NCBI RefSeq assembly: GCF_000768315.1
Contig: NZ_AQQX01000002.1
Coordinates: forward strand, 124,001-188,000
Source of the DNA: Pseudooceanicola atlanticus
GTDB taxonomy: Bacteria; Pseudomonadota; Alphaproteobacteria; Rhodobacterales; Rhodobacteraceae
DNA length: 64,000 bases
Direction: 5' to 3'
Both the position numbers and the translations under genes were made by a program. Below the pieces are notes generated by a model. It was not told the origin of the DNA. It was given only the letters and a program-made list of their open reading frames with translations, and made no database searches. Shown one piece after another: positions 33,755 to 42,122 of this stretch. Every line of letters starts with the position of its first letter. Position 1 is the first letter of the stretch.

Positions 33755-34990
33755 ATGCCCGTATTGGTGATGAAATTCGGCGGCACATCCGTCGCCACTC
33801 TGGACCGCATCCGCCGGGCCGCAAAACGTGTCGGCGTCGAGGTCGCCAAGGGCTATGACGTGATCGTCATCGTCTCTGCCATGTCCGGCAAGACCAATGA
33901 ACTGGTCGGCTGGGTCGGGGAGACGTCGAAATTCTACGACGCCCGCGAATATGACGCCGTTGTCTCCTCGGGCGAGAATGTCACCGCCGGGCTGATGGCC
34001 CTGACCCTGCAGGAAATGGACGTGCCCGCGCGCTCCTGGCAGGGCTGGCAGGTGCCGCTCAAGACGAACTCGGCCCATTCCCAGGCCCGGATCGAAGAGA
34101 TCCCGACCGACAACATCAACGCGAAATTCGCCGAAGGCATGCGCGTCGCCGTGGTTGCGGGCTTCCAGGGCATCAGCCCCGAGGGGCGCATCACCACCCT
34201 GGGTCGTGGCGGATCGGACACCACCGCCGTGGCCTTCGCCGCCGCCTTCGACGCCGAACGCTGCGACATCTATACCGACGTCGACGGCGTCTACACCACC
34301 GATCCCCGCATCACCGACAAGGCGCGCAAGCTCGACAAGATCGCCTTCGAGGAAATGCTGGAACTCGCCTCGCTGGGCGCCAAGGTGCTGCAGACCCGCT
34401 CGGTCGAGCTGGCCATGCGCTTCGGCGTCCGCCTGCGCGTCCTGTCCTCGTTCGAGGAACAATCTGATGAAGCCGGCACCCTGGTCTGTGCCGAGGAGGA
34501 TATCATGGAAAATCGCCCGGTCTCCGGCATCGCCTTCTCTCGGGACGAGGCCAAGATGACGCTCATCTCGATCGCCGATCGCCCCGGCATCGCCGCCGCC
34601 ATCTTCGGCCCCCTGGCCGAGGCGGGGATCAACGTGGACATGATCGTCCAGAACATCTCCGAAGAGGGGCGCACCGACATGACCTTCTCCTGCCCGGTCG
34701 ACCAGGTCGCCCGCGCGGAAAAGGCGCTGAACACGGCCAAGGAGGCCGGCGACATCAACTTCCACGCGCTGGTCGCCGACACCAATGTCGCCAAGGTTTC
34801 GGCCGTGGGCATCGGCATGCGGTCGCAATCCGGCGTCGCCGCGCAGATGTTTAAGACGCTCTCGGACGAGGGCATCAACATCCGCGTCATCGCCACCTCC
34901 GAGATCAAGATCTCGGTGCTGATCGACCGCAAGTACATGGAACTCGCAGTCCAGGCCCTGCACGACACGTTCGAGCTGGAAAAAGCCTGA
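33755..34990 (+). CDS. lysC: Aspartate kinase
   Basis: 411-residue kinase that phosphorylates aspartate at the entry to lysine, methionine and threonine synthesis. It starts [15 protein letters not shown], contains [14 protein letters not shown] and carries two C-terminal ACT domains ([31 protein letters not shown]), where lysine or threonine feedback acts. The length fits the single-chain class, as opposed to bifunctional enzymes. Confidence 0.96.
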   Translation: MPVLVMKFGGTSVATLDRIRRAAKRVGVEVAKGYDVIVIVSAMSGKTNELVGWVGETSKFYDAREYDAVVSSGENVTAGLMALTLQEMDVPARSWQGWQVPLKTNSAHSQARIEEIPTDNINAKFAEGMRVAVVAGFQGISPEGRITTLGRGGSDTTAVAFAAAFDAERCDIYTDVDGVYTTDPRITDKARKLDKIAFEEMLELASLGAKVLQTRSVELAMRFGVRLRVLSSFEEQSDEAGTLVCAEEDIMENRPVSGIAFSRDEAKMTLISIADRPGIAAAIFGPLAEAGINVDMIVQNISEEGRTDMTFSCPVDQVARAEKALNTAKEAGDINFHALVADTNVAKVSAVGIGMRSQSGVAAQMFKTLSDEGINIRVIATSEIKISVLIDRKYMELAVQALHDTFELEKA

Positions 34991-34997
34991 CGCTTCG

Positions 34998-35020
34998 GGG
35001 CCGGTGAACATCACCGGCCC
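34998..35020 (+). terminator. Hairpin after lysC
   Basis: GGGCCGGTGA-ACA-TCACCGGCCC, ten perfect pairs with a 3-base loop, begins 7 bases after the lysC stop. No T-run follows, so it may need Rho or only protect the message end. Confidence 0.55.
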
Positions 35021-35191
35021 GCACCGCGCCCCTCCGCCCGCGCGAAACACCGTCCATTTCAATAGCATCGGCGCCGCCCGCGTACTGCGCGGCGACCGGC
35101 CGACTGGGGCTGAGGCGAAAAGTCGTTTCGGTTTTCCCGCCGATATGGTCTAGTCAGGTCCGGCACGGGCGAGAAGGACAGCCGACCTGAC

Positions 35192-37435
35192 ATGACCAAC
35201 CACTTCCAGACCGACAGCCGGGAAATGCTGGCGCGGCTCCGCATGGTCATGGCCGAGGATGCGGCGGGCCAGGCGCGTCTGGACAAGATCACCGCCCTCA
35301 TCGCCGATTCCATGCGCACCGAGGTCTGCTCGGTCTACCTGTTCCGCGATTCGGAAACGCTGGAGCTTTGTGCGACCGAGGGCCTGAAACCCGAAGCCGT
35401 GCACCAGACCCGGATGCGCCTGGGCGAAGGCCTCGTGGGCCGCGTCGCCCGCACCGGGCAGATCGTGAACACCGCCGACGCCCCCGCCGAAAAGGGTTTC
35501 CGCTACATGCCGGAAACCGGGGAAGAGGCCTATTCCTCCTTTGCCGGCGTGCCGATCCGGCGGCTGGGCGAAAAGATGGGCGTGCTGGTCGTGCAGTCCA
35601 AGACCGCCCGCACCTTTTCCGAAGACGAACTGACCGCGCTCGAGGTCGTCGCCATGGTCCTGGCCGAGATGGCCGAACTGGGCGTCTTCACCGGCGAAGG
35701 CGCAGCCCTGTCCGCGCCTCATACCCGCCCCGCCGTCTATCGCGGCCTCTCGGGCCAGGAAGGCGCGGCCGAAGGCCATGTCTGGCTGCACGAACCCCGC
35801 GTCGTGATCACCAACCCGATTGCCGACGACCCGCACCGCGAACGTGATCGCCTGGCCGAGGCGGTGGAACAGCTCCGCGCCGCGGTGGACAAGCTGCTGG
35901 AAGGCGTGGTCGAGGGCGACAAGGAGCAGCTAGAGATTCTCGAAGCCTACCGCATGTTCGCCAATTCCAAGGGCTGGCTGCGCCGGATGGAGGAAGACAT
36001 CTCGCGCGGGCTGTCCGCCGAGGCCGCGGTGGAAAAGGAACAATCCTCGGCCCGGGCCCGGATGGAATCGATTTCCGATCCCTACCTGCGCGGGCGTCTG
36101 CACGACCTCGACGACCTGTCGAACCGCCTGCTGCGCATCCTGTCGGGCCAGGGGCATGAAACCGGCGCCGACATGCCCGCCGACCCGATCCTGGTCGCGC
36201 GCAATATAGGCCCCGCCGAATTGCTGGATTACGGACGCTCCCTGCGCGGCATCGTGCTCGAGGAAGGCTCGGTCGGGTCCCACGCCGCCATCGTCGCCCG
36301 CGCGCTGGCGATCCCGCTGGTCATCCATGCCAACCGCATCACCACTGAGGCGCTGAACGGCGACCACATCTTCGTGGACGGGGACGAAGGCGTCGTCCAC
36401 CTGCGTGCCGAAGACACTGTCGTCACCGCCTTTCGCGACAAGATGGCGATGCAGGCCAAGGCGCAGGAACGCTATGCCTCCATCCGCGATGCGGAGGCCG
36501 TGTCGAAATGCGGCCAACGCGTCCACCTGCTGATGAATGCGGGCCTGATGGCCGACCTGCCCTCGCTGGAAGGGTCGGGGGCCGAAGGCGTGGGCCTCTT
36601 CCGGACGGAACTGCAATTCCTGATCCGCAACCAGATGCCCCGCCGGTCCGAATTGTCCGCGCTCTATGCCCGCGTGCTCGATTCCGCGGGCGGGCGGCGC
36701 GTGGTCTTCCGCACCCTCGATATCGGCTCGGACAAGGTGCTGAGCTACATGAAGGCCAATGACGAACCCAACCCGGCGCTCGGCTGGCGCGCGATCCGGG
36801 TCGGGCTGGACAAGCCGGGCGTGATGCGGATGCAGTTGCAGGCCCTGATCCGGGCCGCCAATGGCCGGCCCTTGACCGTCATGTTCCCCTTCGTCGCGCA
36901 ATATGATGAATACCGACAGGCCCGGGCCGAGATGGACAAGGCGATGGAGCGTGAACGCATCCTTGGCCATCCGCTCCCCGAAACGCTGGAAATCGGCGCG
37001 ATGCTGGAAACCCCGTCGCTGGCCTTCGCGCCCACCAAGTTCTTCGAAGAGGTCGACTTCCTGTCGATCGGCGGCAACGACCTGAAGCAGTTCTTCTTTG
37101 CCGCGGACCGTGAAAACGAACGGGTCCGGCGCCGCTATGACACGCTGAACGTATCCTTCCTCAGCTTCCTGCAGGGTATCGTCGCGCGCTGCAACACGAC
37201 CGGCACCAGCCTCAGCTTCTGCGGCGAGGATGCCGGCCGCCCGATCGAGGCGATCTGCTTTGCCGCCCTCGGCCTGCGCACCCTGTCGATGCGCCCGGCC
37301 TCCATCGGGCCGGTGAAATCCCTGCTGATGCGCACCGATCTCGGCGCCCTGCGCCGCGTCATCGAGGACGCCCGCGAACGCGGCGAACAATCCGTGCGCC
37401 CCGCCGTCATGGATTTCCTGCGACAGCAGGGCTGA
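35192..37435 (+). CDS. ptsP: Phosphoenolpyruvate-protein phosphotransferase PtsP (EI-Ntr)
   Basis: 747-residue enzyme I of the nitrogen-related PTS. An N-terminal GAF domain (about 1-165, LIADSMRTEVCSVYLF) is followed by the PEP-utiliser N domain, the phosphohistidine region GSVGSHAAIVARAL and the PEP-binding TIM barrel (FRTELQFLIRNQMP, SIGGNDLKQFFFAADR, FCGEDAGRP). It passes phosphate from PEP to NPr and then EIIA-Ntr, regulating metabolism instead of moving sugars. The order lysC-ptsP is common in Alphaproteobacteria. Confidence 0.95.
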   Translation: MTNHFQTDSREMLARLRMVMAEDAAGQARLDKITALIADSMRTEVCSVYLFRDSETLELCATEGLKPEAVHQTRMRLGEGLVGRVARTGQIVNTADAPAEKGFRYMPETGEEAYSSFAGVPIRRLGEKMGVLVVQSKTARTFSEDELTALEVVAMVLAEMAELGVFTGEGAALSAPHTRPAVYRGLSGQEGAAEGHVWLHEPRVVITNPIADDPHRERDRLAEAVEQLRAAVDKLLEGVVEGDKEQLEILEAYRMFANSKGWLRRMEEDISRGLSAEAAVEKEQSSARARMESISDPYLRGRLHDLDDLSNRLLRILSGQGHETGADMPADPILVARNIGPAELLDYGRSLRGIVLEEGSVGSHAAIVARALAIPLVIHANRITTEALNGDHIFVDGDEGVVHLRAEDTVVTAFRDKMAMQAKAQERYASIRDAEAVSKCGQRVHLLMNAGLMADLPSLEGSGAEGVGLFRTELQFLIRNQMPRRSELSALYARVLDSAGGRRVVFRTLDIGSDKVLSYMKANDEPNPALGWRAIRVGLDKPGVMRMQLQALIRAANGRPLTVMFPFVAQYDEYRQARAEMDKAMERERILGHPLPETLEIGAMLETPSLAFAPTKFFEEVDFLSIGGNDLKQFFFAADRENERVRRRYDTLNVSFLSFLQGIVARCNTTGTSLSFCGEDAGRPIEAICFAALGLRTLSMRPASIGPVKSLLMRTDLGALRRVIEDARERGEQSVRPAVMDFLRQQG

Positions 37436-37678
37436 CCCCTGACCTGATCCAACAGAGTCGATTGCAAGCCGGCGGCACGGATCAACAAAGGTGGGAGGGC
37501 GGGCGGCCTGACCGCTAGTTGCACTGCCGCACAGGCTCAATCCACGTGCCAGAAGCCCGTATGGACGAGCGGCCTGTTCCAACCGCTCTCTCGTCACGTG
37601 AAAACACATCGAATGTCTCCCGGGTGACACCAGAGCCGTCCGGGCAGACGGGCTACTGACAACTCGCTCAGCCGGGCC

Positions 37679-38488
37679 TTACGGTTCATCCACCTCAAGC
37701 ACGAAGGCGCCCGGGTCGATACGGTTGTCGATGGCCTCCACGATTTCGCCGCGCAAAGACGGATCGTCCGGGTAGAACATCCCGGTCTGGCGCATGGCGC
37801 GCAGCACGCTGATATCGGTTCCCAGGAACTCCAGCGCAACGCGGGACGCGCCCGGTTTGCGGCCCCGGCGGGTCGGGCCGCCCATCTGGATGCCCAGAAG
37901 GAAATCCACCCGACTGCGATAGCTCGGATACAGGGTCATCTGCGTGACCGAGTTCATTTCCAGCGTTTCATATTCGAACAGCTGGATGCGGTCGGCCAGC
38001 TGGAACAGCATCCCTTCGTACTTGTTCGACCGGATCCAGCGGCCGCTATCCGGTTCGCGCAGGACCTCGACGTTCTTGAAATAGCCCCGGCCGTCGCGCA
38101 CCACGATCCGCGCCAGGGACTTGATGATGCAGCCCTTGTTCCCGAACGAATAGAAGTAGCGGAAGTAGTAACCCTCATAGCGATCAACCGCGCTGGACCG
38201 GGCCAGCAATGCCTCCAGCCGCTGCATCGGAAGTTCAAGCTGCGGACGCGAGACAGGCTGACGCCGCAGGCCGATCACCTGCGAAAACCGGGCCTCTTCC
38301 ATCAGTATCTCGGCTTCGGTTACACCGACGAAATCGCAGATCCGGCGCATGTTGTGGCGGGACGGATGAACCTGCCCGTTCAGGTACTTGTTGAACTGTT
38401 GCCGGTTGATTCCGATACGTCGGCACACTTCGGAGATCGACGGATAATAGCTGCAGGCCAGAGTGAGGTTCTTGGCGAAGTTTGACAT
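37679..38488 (-). CDS. Helix-turn-helix transcriptional regulator
   Basis: 269-residue regulator. The first 65 residues form an XRE-like DNA-binding domain, with SISEVCRRIGINRQQFNKYL as helix-turn-helix and VHPSRHNMRRICDFVGV following. The rest (about 90-269) is a sensor-type domain of unknown fold without a recognised ligand motif. It is divergent from the peptide ABC importer at 38651, so that importer is its likely target. The ATG at 38488 is preferred to one at 38515. Confidence 0.8.
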   Translation of the reverse strand: MSNFAKNLTLACSYYPSISEVCRRIGINRQQFNKYLNGQVHPSRHNMRRICDFVGVTEAEILMEEARFSQVIGLRRQPVSRPQLELPMQRLEALLARSSAVDRYEGYYFRYFYSFGNKGCIIKSLARIVVRDGRGYFKNVEVLREPDSGRWIRSNKYEGMLFQLADRIQLFEYETLEMNSVTQMTLYPSYRSRVDFLLGIQMGGPTRRGRKPGASRVALEFLGTDISVLRAMRQTGMFYPDDPSLRGEIVEAIDNRIDPGAFVLEVDEP

Positions 38489-38508
38489 GGCCCTATCGCA
38501 TACTGACG

Positions 38509-38519
38509 CACTCAAAGTG
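38509..38519. promoter_or_regulatory. Short palindrome near regulator start (operator candidate)
   Basis: CACT-CAA-AGTG lies 21-31 bases upstream of the regulator ATG, followed by CGCA-TATG-TGCG about 10 bases further on. Both are short; together they are plausible binding sites for the divergent regulator, but no stronger claim is possible. Confidence 0.3.
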
Positions 38520-38650
38520 TCAAGTGGCGCATATGTGCGAAATTGTCATGCGTAAGGCCTTCGCTCATCCTGTGGTCATAAAAACTACAAGATCCCTTTC
38601 CCAGGCCTGTTTTCCGGCCGCGGACGGGGCGACCAACCGGAGCGACGACC

Positions 38651-40201
38651 TTGACACTCACCAATACCACACGACGCACCTTCCTGACCTCGGCGGCAGC
38701 CCTTGGCGCGGCCGGGTTCTTTCCCGGCGGTGTCGGCATGCTGCGCGCGCAGGAGGGGCAGGTCCTGAACCTGCGCCTCGACGGCGACAACTCGATCCTC
38801 GATCCGGGCTACATGGTCGGCGGCACGGAAATCGAGGCACAGAAGCAGTGTCTGCCGTTCCTCGCCGAATATGTCCGCGATGGCGACACGTTCAGCTGGC
38901 AGCCGACGGCCTATGTCACCCGTCTGGAATATGTCGACGACACCCATATCGAATTCGAACTGGCCCCCGGGCTGGTCTGGTCCGGCGGGCATGGCACGCT
39001 GAAGGCCTCGGACGTGGCCTATTCCTATGCCCGCATGAAGGACAGCGAATGGTCGGGCTACTTCGACGCGCTGGAAACCGTCGAGGTCACGGGCGAGCTG
39101 ACCGGCACCCTGGTGCTGAACAAGCCCTTCGCCCCCTTCATCATGGTCACGCTCTGCCACGGCCCGGGTGCCATCGTCTGCGAAGCGGCGACCGAAGCGG
39201 CGGGCGGCCGGTTCACCACCGAATTCCCCGCCGTCTGCGGCCCCTACACCTATTCCGCCACCCCCGGCCAGCGTGCGGTGTTCGAGAAGAACCCCGAATG
39301 GACCGGCCCCGCGCCGGGCTTCGACCGCGTCGTCTGCCATGTCATCACCGAGGTGCAGGCCGCCGAACTGGCCTATGAAGCCGGCGAGATCGACTGCACC
39401 GAACTGGGCCCCGACAGCCTTGCGCGCTACTCCAACGAGATGCCCGAGGGCACGGCGATCACCACCGCCGGTCAGCTGCAGTACATGTGGATGGGCATGA
39501 ACACCCAGCACCCCAAGCTGCAGGACATCCGGGTGCGCCAGGCGATCCAGCACGCGGTCGACGTCGACAGCATCCTGGCGGGCGCCTTCGCCGGCACCTC
39601 GGCCAAGTCGCATGGCATCGTCTGCCCCGGCCTGCTGGGCGCGCGCTCGGATCATGGCTACAGCTACGATCCCGCGAAGGCGCGCGAACTGATGGCCGAA
39701 TCCGGTGTCACCGGTCTGGAGCTGACCCTGCGCACGCTGAACTGGCAGGAACGCCTGCTGACGGCGCAGATCATCCAGGCCAACCTGGCCGCGATCGGCA
39801 TCACCGTGAACATCCTGCCGATGGAAAGCGGGCCGTTCTGGGAAATGGGCATGGAAGAGGCCGGCGACACCTGGCAGGACCTCGAGCTGTGGATCATGCG
39901 CTTCGCCACCGTGCCAGACCCCTACGAGGCCACCCAGTGGTTCGTCGGCGACCAGGTCGGCGTCTGGAACTGGGAGCGCTGGACCTCGGAGGAATTCGAC
40001 AGCCTCTACGACCAGGGCCTGTCGGAGACCGACACCGCCAAGCGCGAGGCGATCTACGTCCGCATGCAGGAAATCATGGACGAGACCGGCGCCTATGTCT
40101 GGATCAACCACGAGCCGGAAACCTATGCGCACAGCACCGACATCGAAGTTGTCGCGGCGCCCTCCGGCGAGCTGAACTATCACCGCTTCAAGCCGGTCTG
40201 A
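38651..40201 (+). CDS. Peptide-type ABC transporter binding protein (family 5)
   Basis: 516-residue periplasmic binding protein of the DppA/OppA family. The leader TRRTFLTSAAALGAAG is a twin-arginine signal. Family features include LDPGYMVGGTE, WSGGHGTLKASDVAYSYAR and the C-terminal AYVWINHEPETYAHS. The start is a TTG with GGAG just upstream; no in-frame ATG precedes the signal. It leads an operon with two permeases, a fused ATPase and a dipeptidase, so di- or oligopeptides are the likely cargo. Confidence 0.88.
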   Translation: MTLTNTTRRTFLTSAAALGAAGFFPGGVGMLRAQEGQVLNLRLDGDNSILDPGYMVGGTEIEAQKQCLPFLAEYVRDGDTFSWQPTAYVTRLEYVDDTHIEFELAPGLVWSGGHGTLKASDVAYSYARMKDSEWSGYFDALETVEVTGELTGTLVLNKPFAPFIMVTLCHGPGAIVCEAATEAAGGRFTTEFPAVCGPYTYSATPGQRAVFEKNPEWTGPAPGFDRVVCHVITEVQAAELAYEAGEIDCTELGPDSLARYSNEMPEGTAITTAGQLQYMWMGMNTQHPKLQDIRVRQAIQHAVDVDSILAGAFAGTSAKSHGIVCPGLLGARSDHGYSYDPAKARELMAESGVTGLELTLRTLNWQERLLTAQIIQANLAAIGITVNILPMESGPFWEMGMEEAGDTWQDLELWIMRFATVPDPYEATQWFVGDQVGVWNWERWTSEEFDSLYDQGLSETDTAKREAIYVRMQEIMDETGAYVWINHEPETYAHSTDIEVVAAPSGELNYHRFKPV

Positions 40202-40211
40202 TAAACAGGTT

Positions 40212-40245
40212 GCCCCCGCCCTGACAACATCCCCTGGGCGGGGGC
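40212..40245 (+). other. Intercistronic hairpin after binding-protein gene
   Basis: GCCCCCGCCC (40212-40221) pairs perfectly with GGGCGGGGGC (40236-40245) around a 14-base loop, between the binding-protein stop and the first permease. There is no T-run. It probably stabilises or partly attenuates, leaving the binding protein in excess. Confidence 0.55.
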
Positions 40246-40273
40246 TCCCAACACGAACCGGGGGCAATCCGGC

Positions 40274-41218
40274 ATGATCATCTACCTAATGAAGAGGCTC
40301 GGGCTGGCGGCGATCGTCGTCATGGCCGTGCTTCTTCTTCTGTTCTCCATGTTGCACATGATCCCGGGCAACCCGGCGATCCTTGCGCTTGGCACCCGCG
40401 CCACGCCCGAGGCGATCGCGGAGTACACCGCCCGCATGCACCTGGACGAGCCCGTCCTGACGCAGTTCGTCTACTTCCTTGGCAGTGCGCTGCAGGGGGA
40501 CCTGGGCCAGGACGTGTTTTCCAATCGCGCCGTCGTCGACATCATCGGCGAACGCATCGGCTTCTCGCTGGCGCTGATCTGCACCGGCATGGGCTGGGCC
40601 GTCCTGCTGGGCGTGCCGCTCGGCTGCCTGGCCGCCGTGCGCCCGGGGTCCTGGGTGGACCGTGTCACGGGGGTCTTTTCCGTCGGCATGATCGCCGTGC
40701 CCTCGTTCCTCGTCTCGATCTGGGCGCTGCTGCTCTTCTCGCTCGAGCTGCGCTGGCTGCCCGCCATCGGCGCGGGCGAGCCCGGCGATTTCGCCGACCA
40801 GCTGAGCCACCTCGTGCTGCCCGCCTTCGCCATCGGCCTGGGCTGGGTCGGCTACCTGGCCCGCATGGTCCGTGCCTCGATGCTGGAAGTGATGGGCGAG
40901 CCCTACATCCGCTCTGCCCGCGCCTTCGGCCTGACGCCGCGCCGCGTGGTGCTGGGCTATGCGCTGCGCGTCGCCATCCTGCCCACGATCACGCTGATCG
41001 GCATGGGCTTTGGCGGGCTGATCTCGTCCGCGGTCTTCGCCGAGATCATCTTTGCCCGCCCCGGCGTCGGCAAGATGATCTTTGACGCGGTCTCGGACCG
41101 CAACTTCCCCATCGTGCAGGGCGGCGTCCTGGTGGCCACCGGCTTCTACATCCTCGTCGTCCTGATGTCCGACCTTCTCATTGCCTGGCTTGATCCCCGT
41201 GTCCGCTCTTCCCTCTGA
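40274..41218 (+). CDS. Peptide ABC transporter permease (DppB type)
   Basis: 314-residue membrane protein with six hydrophobic segments. The first helix MIIYLMKRLGLAAIVVMAVL and motif RTRATP-like GTRATPEAIAEY are typical of DppB/OppB; the EAA loop is YIRSARAFGLTPRRVVLGYA. It overlaps or abuts the second permease gene. Confidence 0.92.
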   Translation: MIIYLMKRLGLAAIVVMAVLLLLFSMLHMIPGNPAILALGTRATPEAIAEYTARMHLDEPVLTQFVYFLGSALQGDLGQDVFSNRAVVDIIGERIGFSLALICTGMGWAVLLGVPLGCLAAVRPGSWVDRVTGVFSVGMIAVPSFLVSIWALLLFSLELRWLPAIGAGEPGDFADQLSHLVLPAFAIGLGWVGYLARMVRASMLEVMGEPYIRSARAFGLTPRRVVLGYALRVAILPTITLIGMGFGGLISSAVFAEIIFARPGVGKMIFDAVSDRNFPIVQGGVLVATGFYILVVLMSDLLIAWLDPRVRSSL

Positions 41219-42122
41219 TCCCGCCCGTTCCGCCACCGCGCCCGAGGCCCAGGACGGCGAGGCGCGCGAAAGCGCCGGCCGCGAGCGCCGCGAGAAGCTG
41301 ATGCGCTTCCTGACCGACTGGCAGGCGGTGACGGGGCTTGTCCTTGTCGTGCTGTTCTTCGCCTCGGCCCTCTTCGCGCCCTGGATCGCGCCCTACGATC
41401 CCAATGCCATGGATATCCCCGCGCGCATGTCGGGCCCCACCTGGGCCCATATCGCCGGGACCGACCAGCTCGGCCGCGACACGTTCTCGCGCATCCTGCA
41501 CGGCGGGCGCGTGGCGCTTTACATCGCGGCGATCGGGGTTTCGGCCTCGCTTTCGATCGGGCTGGTGCTGGGCATGATCGCGGGCTACGGGCCGCGCTGG
41601 CTGGACAACCTGCTGCTGCTGGCCTTCGACGCGGTGCGCTCGTTCCCCGCCGTGATCCTGGCCCTGGCCACGGTCGCCCTGACCGGGCCCAGCCTGACCG
41701 TGGTGCTGGCTATCGTGATCCTGACCACGATCCCCAGTTACGGCCGGGTCGCGCGTACGGCGACGCTGGCCCTGCGCCACACGGAATTCATCCTGGCGGA
41801 ACGCTCGCTGGGCGCCTCGACCCCGCGCATCCTGTTCCAGCACATCATGCCGAATGTCATCGGTCCGCTGCTGATCCTGGCCGCGATGGAGGTGCCGGTG
41901 GTCGTCTCGATCGAGGCCGGGCTGTCGTTCCTGGGCATCGGCGTGCTGCCGCCCCAGGCCAGCTGGGGCACGATCCTGAACGAGGGCTACCTGGTGATCC
42001 GCGACGCGCCCTGGATGGTGGTGGCGGGGGGGATCCCGCTGATCCTGACCACGCTCGGCTTCACCTTCCTGGGCGAGGCGCTGCGCGACATCTTCGATCC
42101 ACGCATGGGGAGGGGACGATGA
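41199..42122 (+). CDS. Peptide ABC transporter permease (DppC type)
   Basis: Second permease, about 307 residues, with six hydrophobic segments and the DppC signature HIAGTDQLGRDTFSRILHGG. The EAA loop reads FILAERSLGASTPRILFQHI. The start is uncertain: GTG at 41199 or TTG at 41181, both inside the end of the first permease gene. Its stop overlaps the ATPase start (ATGA). Confidence 0.9.
   Translation: MSALPSDPARSATAPEAQDGEARESAGRERREKLMRFLTDWQAVTGLVLVVLFFASALFAPWIAPYDPNAMDIPARMSGPTWAHIAGTDQLGRDTFSRILHGGRVALYIAAIGVSASLSIGLVLGMIAGYGPRWLDNLLLLAFDAVRSFPAVILALATVALTGPSLTVVLAIVILTTIPSYGRVARTATLALRHTEFILAERSLGASTPRILFQHIMPNVIGPLLILAAMEVPVVVSIEAGLSFLGIGVLPPQASWGTILNEGYLVIRDAPWMVVAGGIPLILTTLGFTFLGEALRDIFDPRMGRGR

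Noticed and set aside
33458-35068. 536-codon minus-strand frame opposite lysC
   Set aside because: No domain features and fully overlapped by lysC.
35930-37630. 566-codon minus-strand frame opposite ptsP
   Set aside because: The opposite strand holds a complete ptsP with all motifs; this frame has none.
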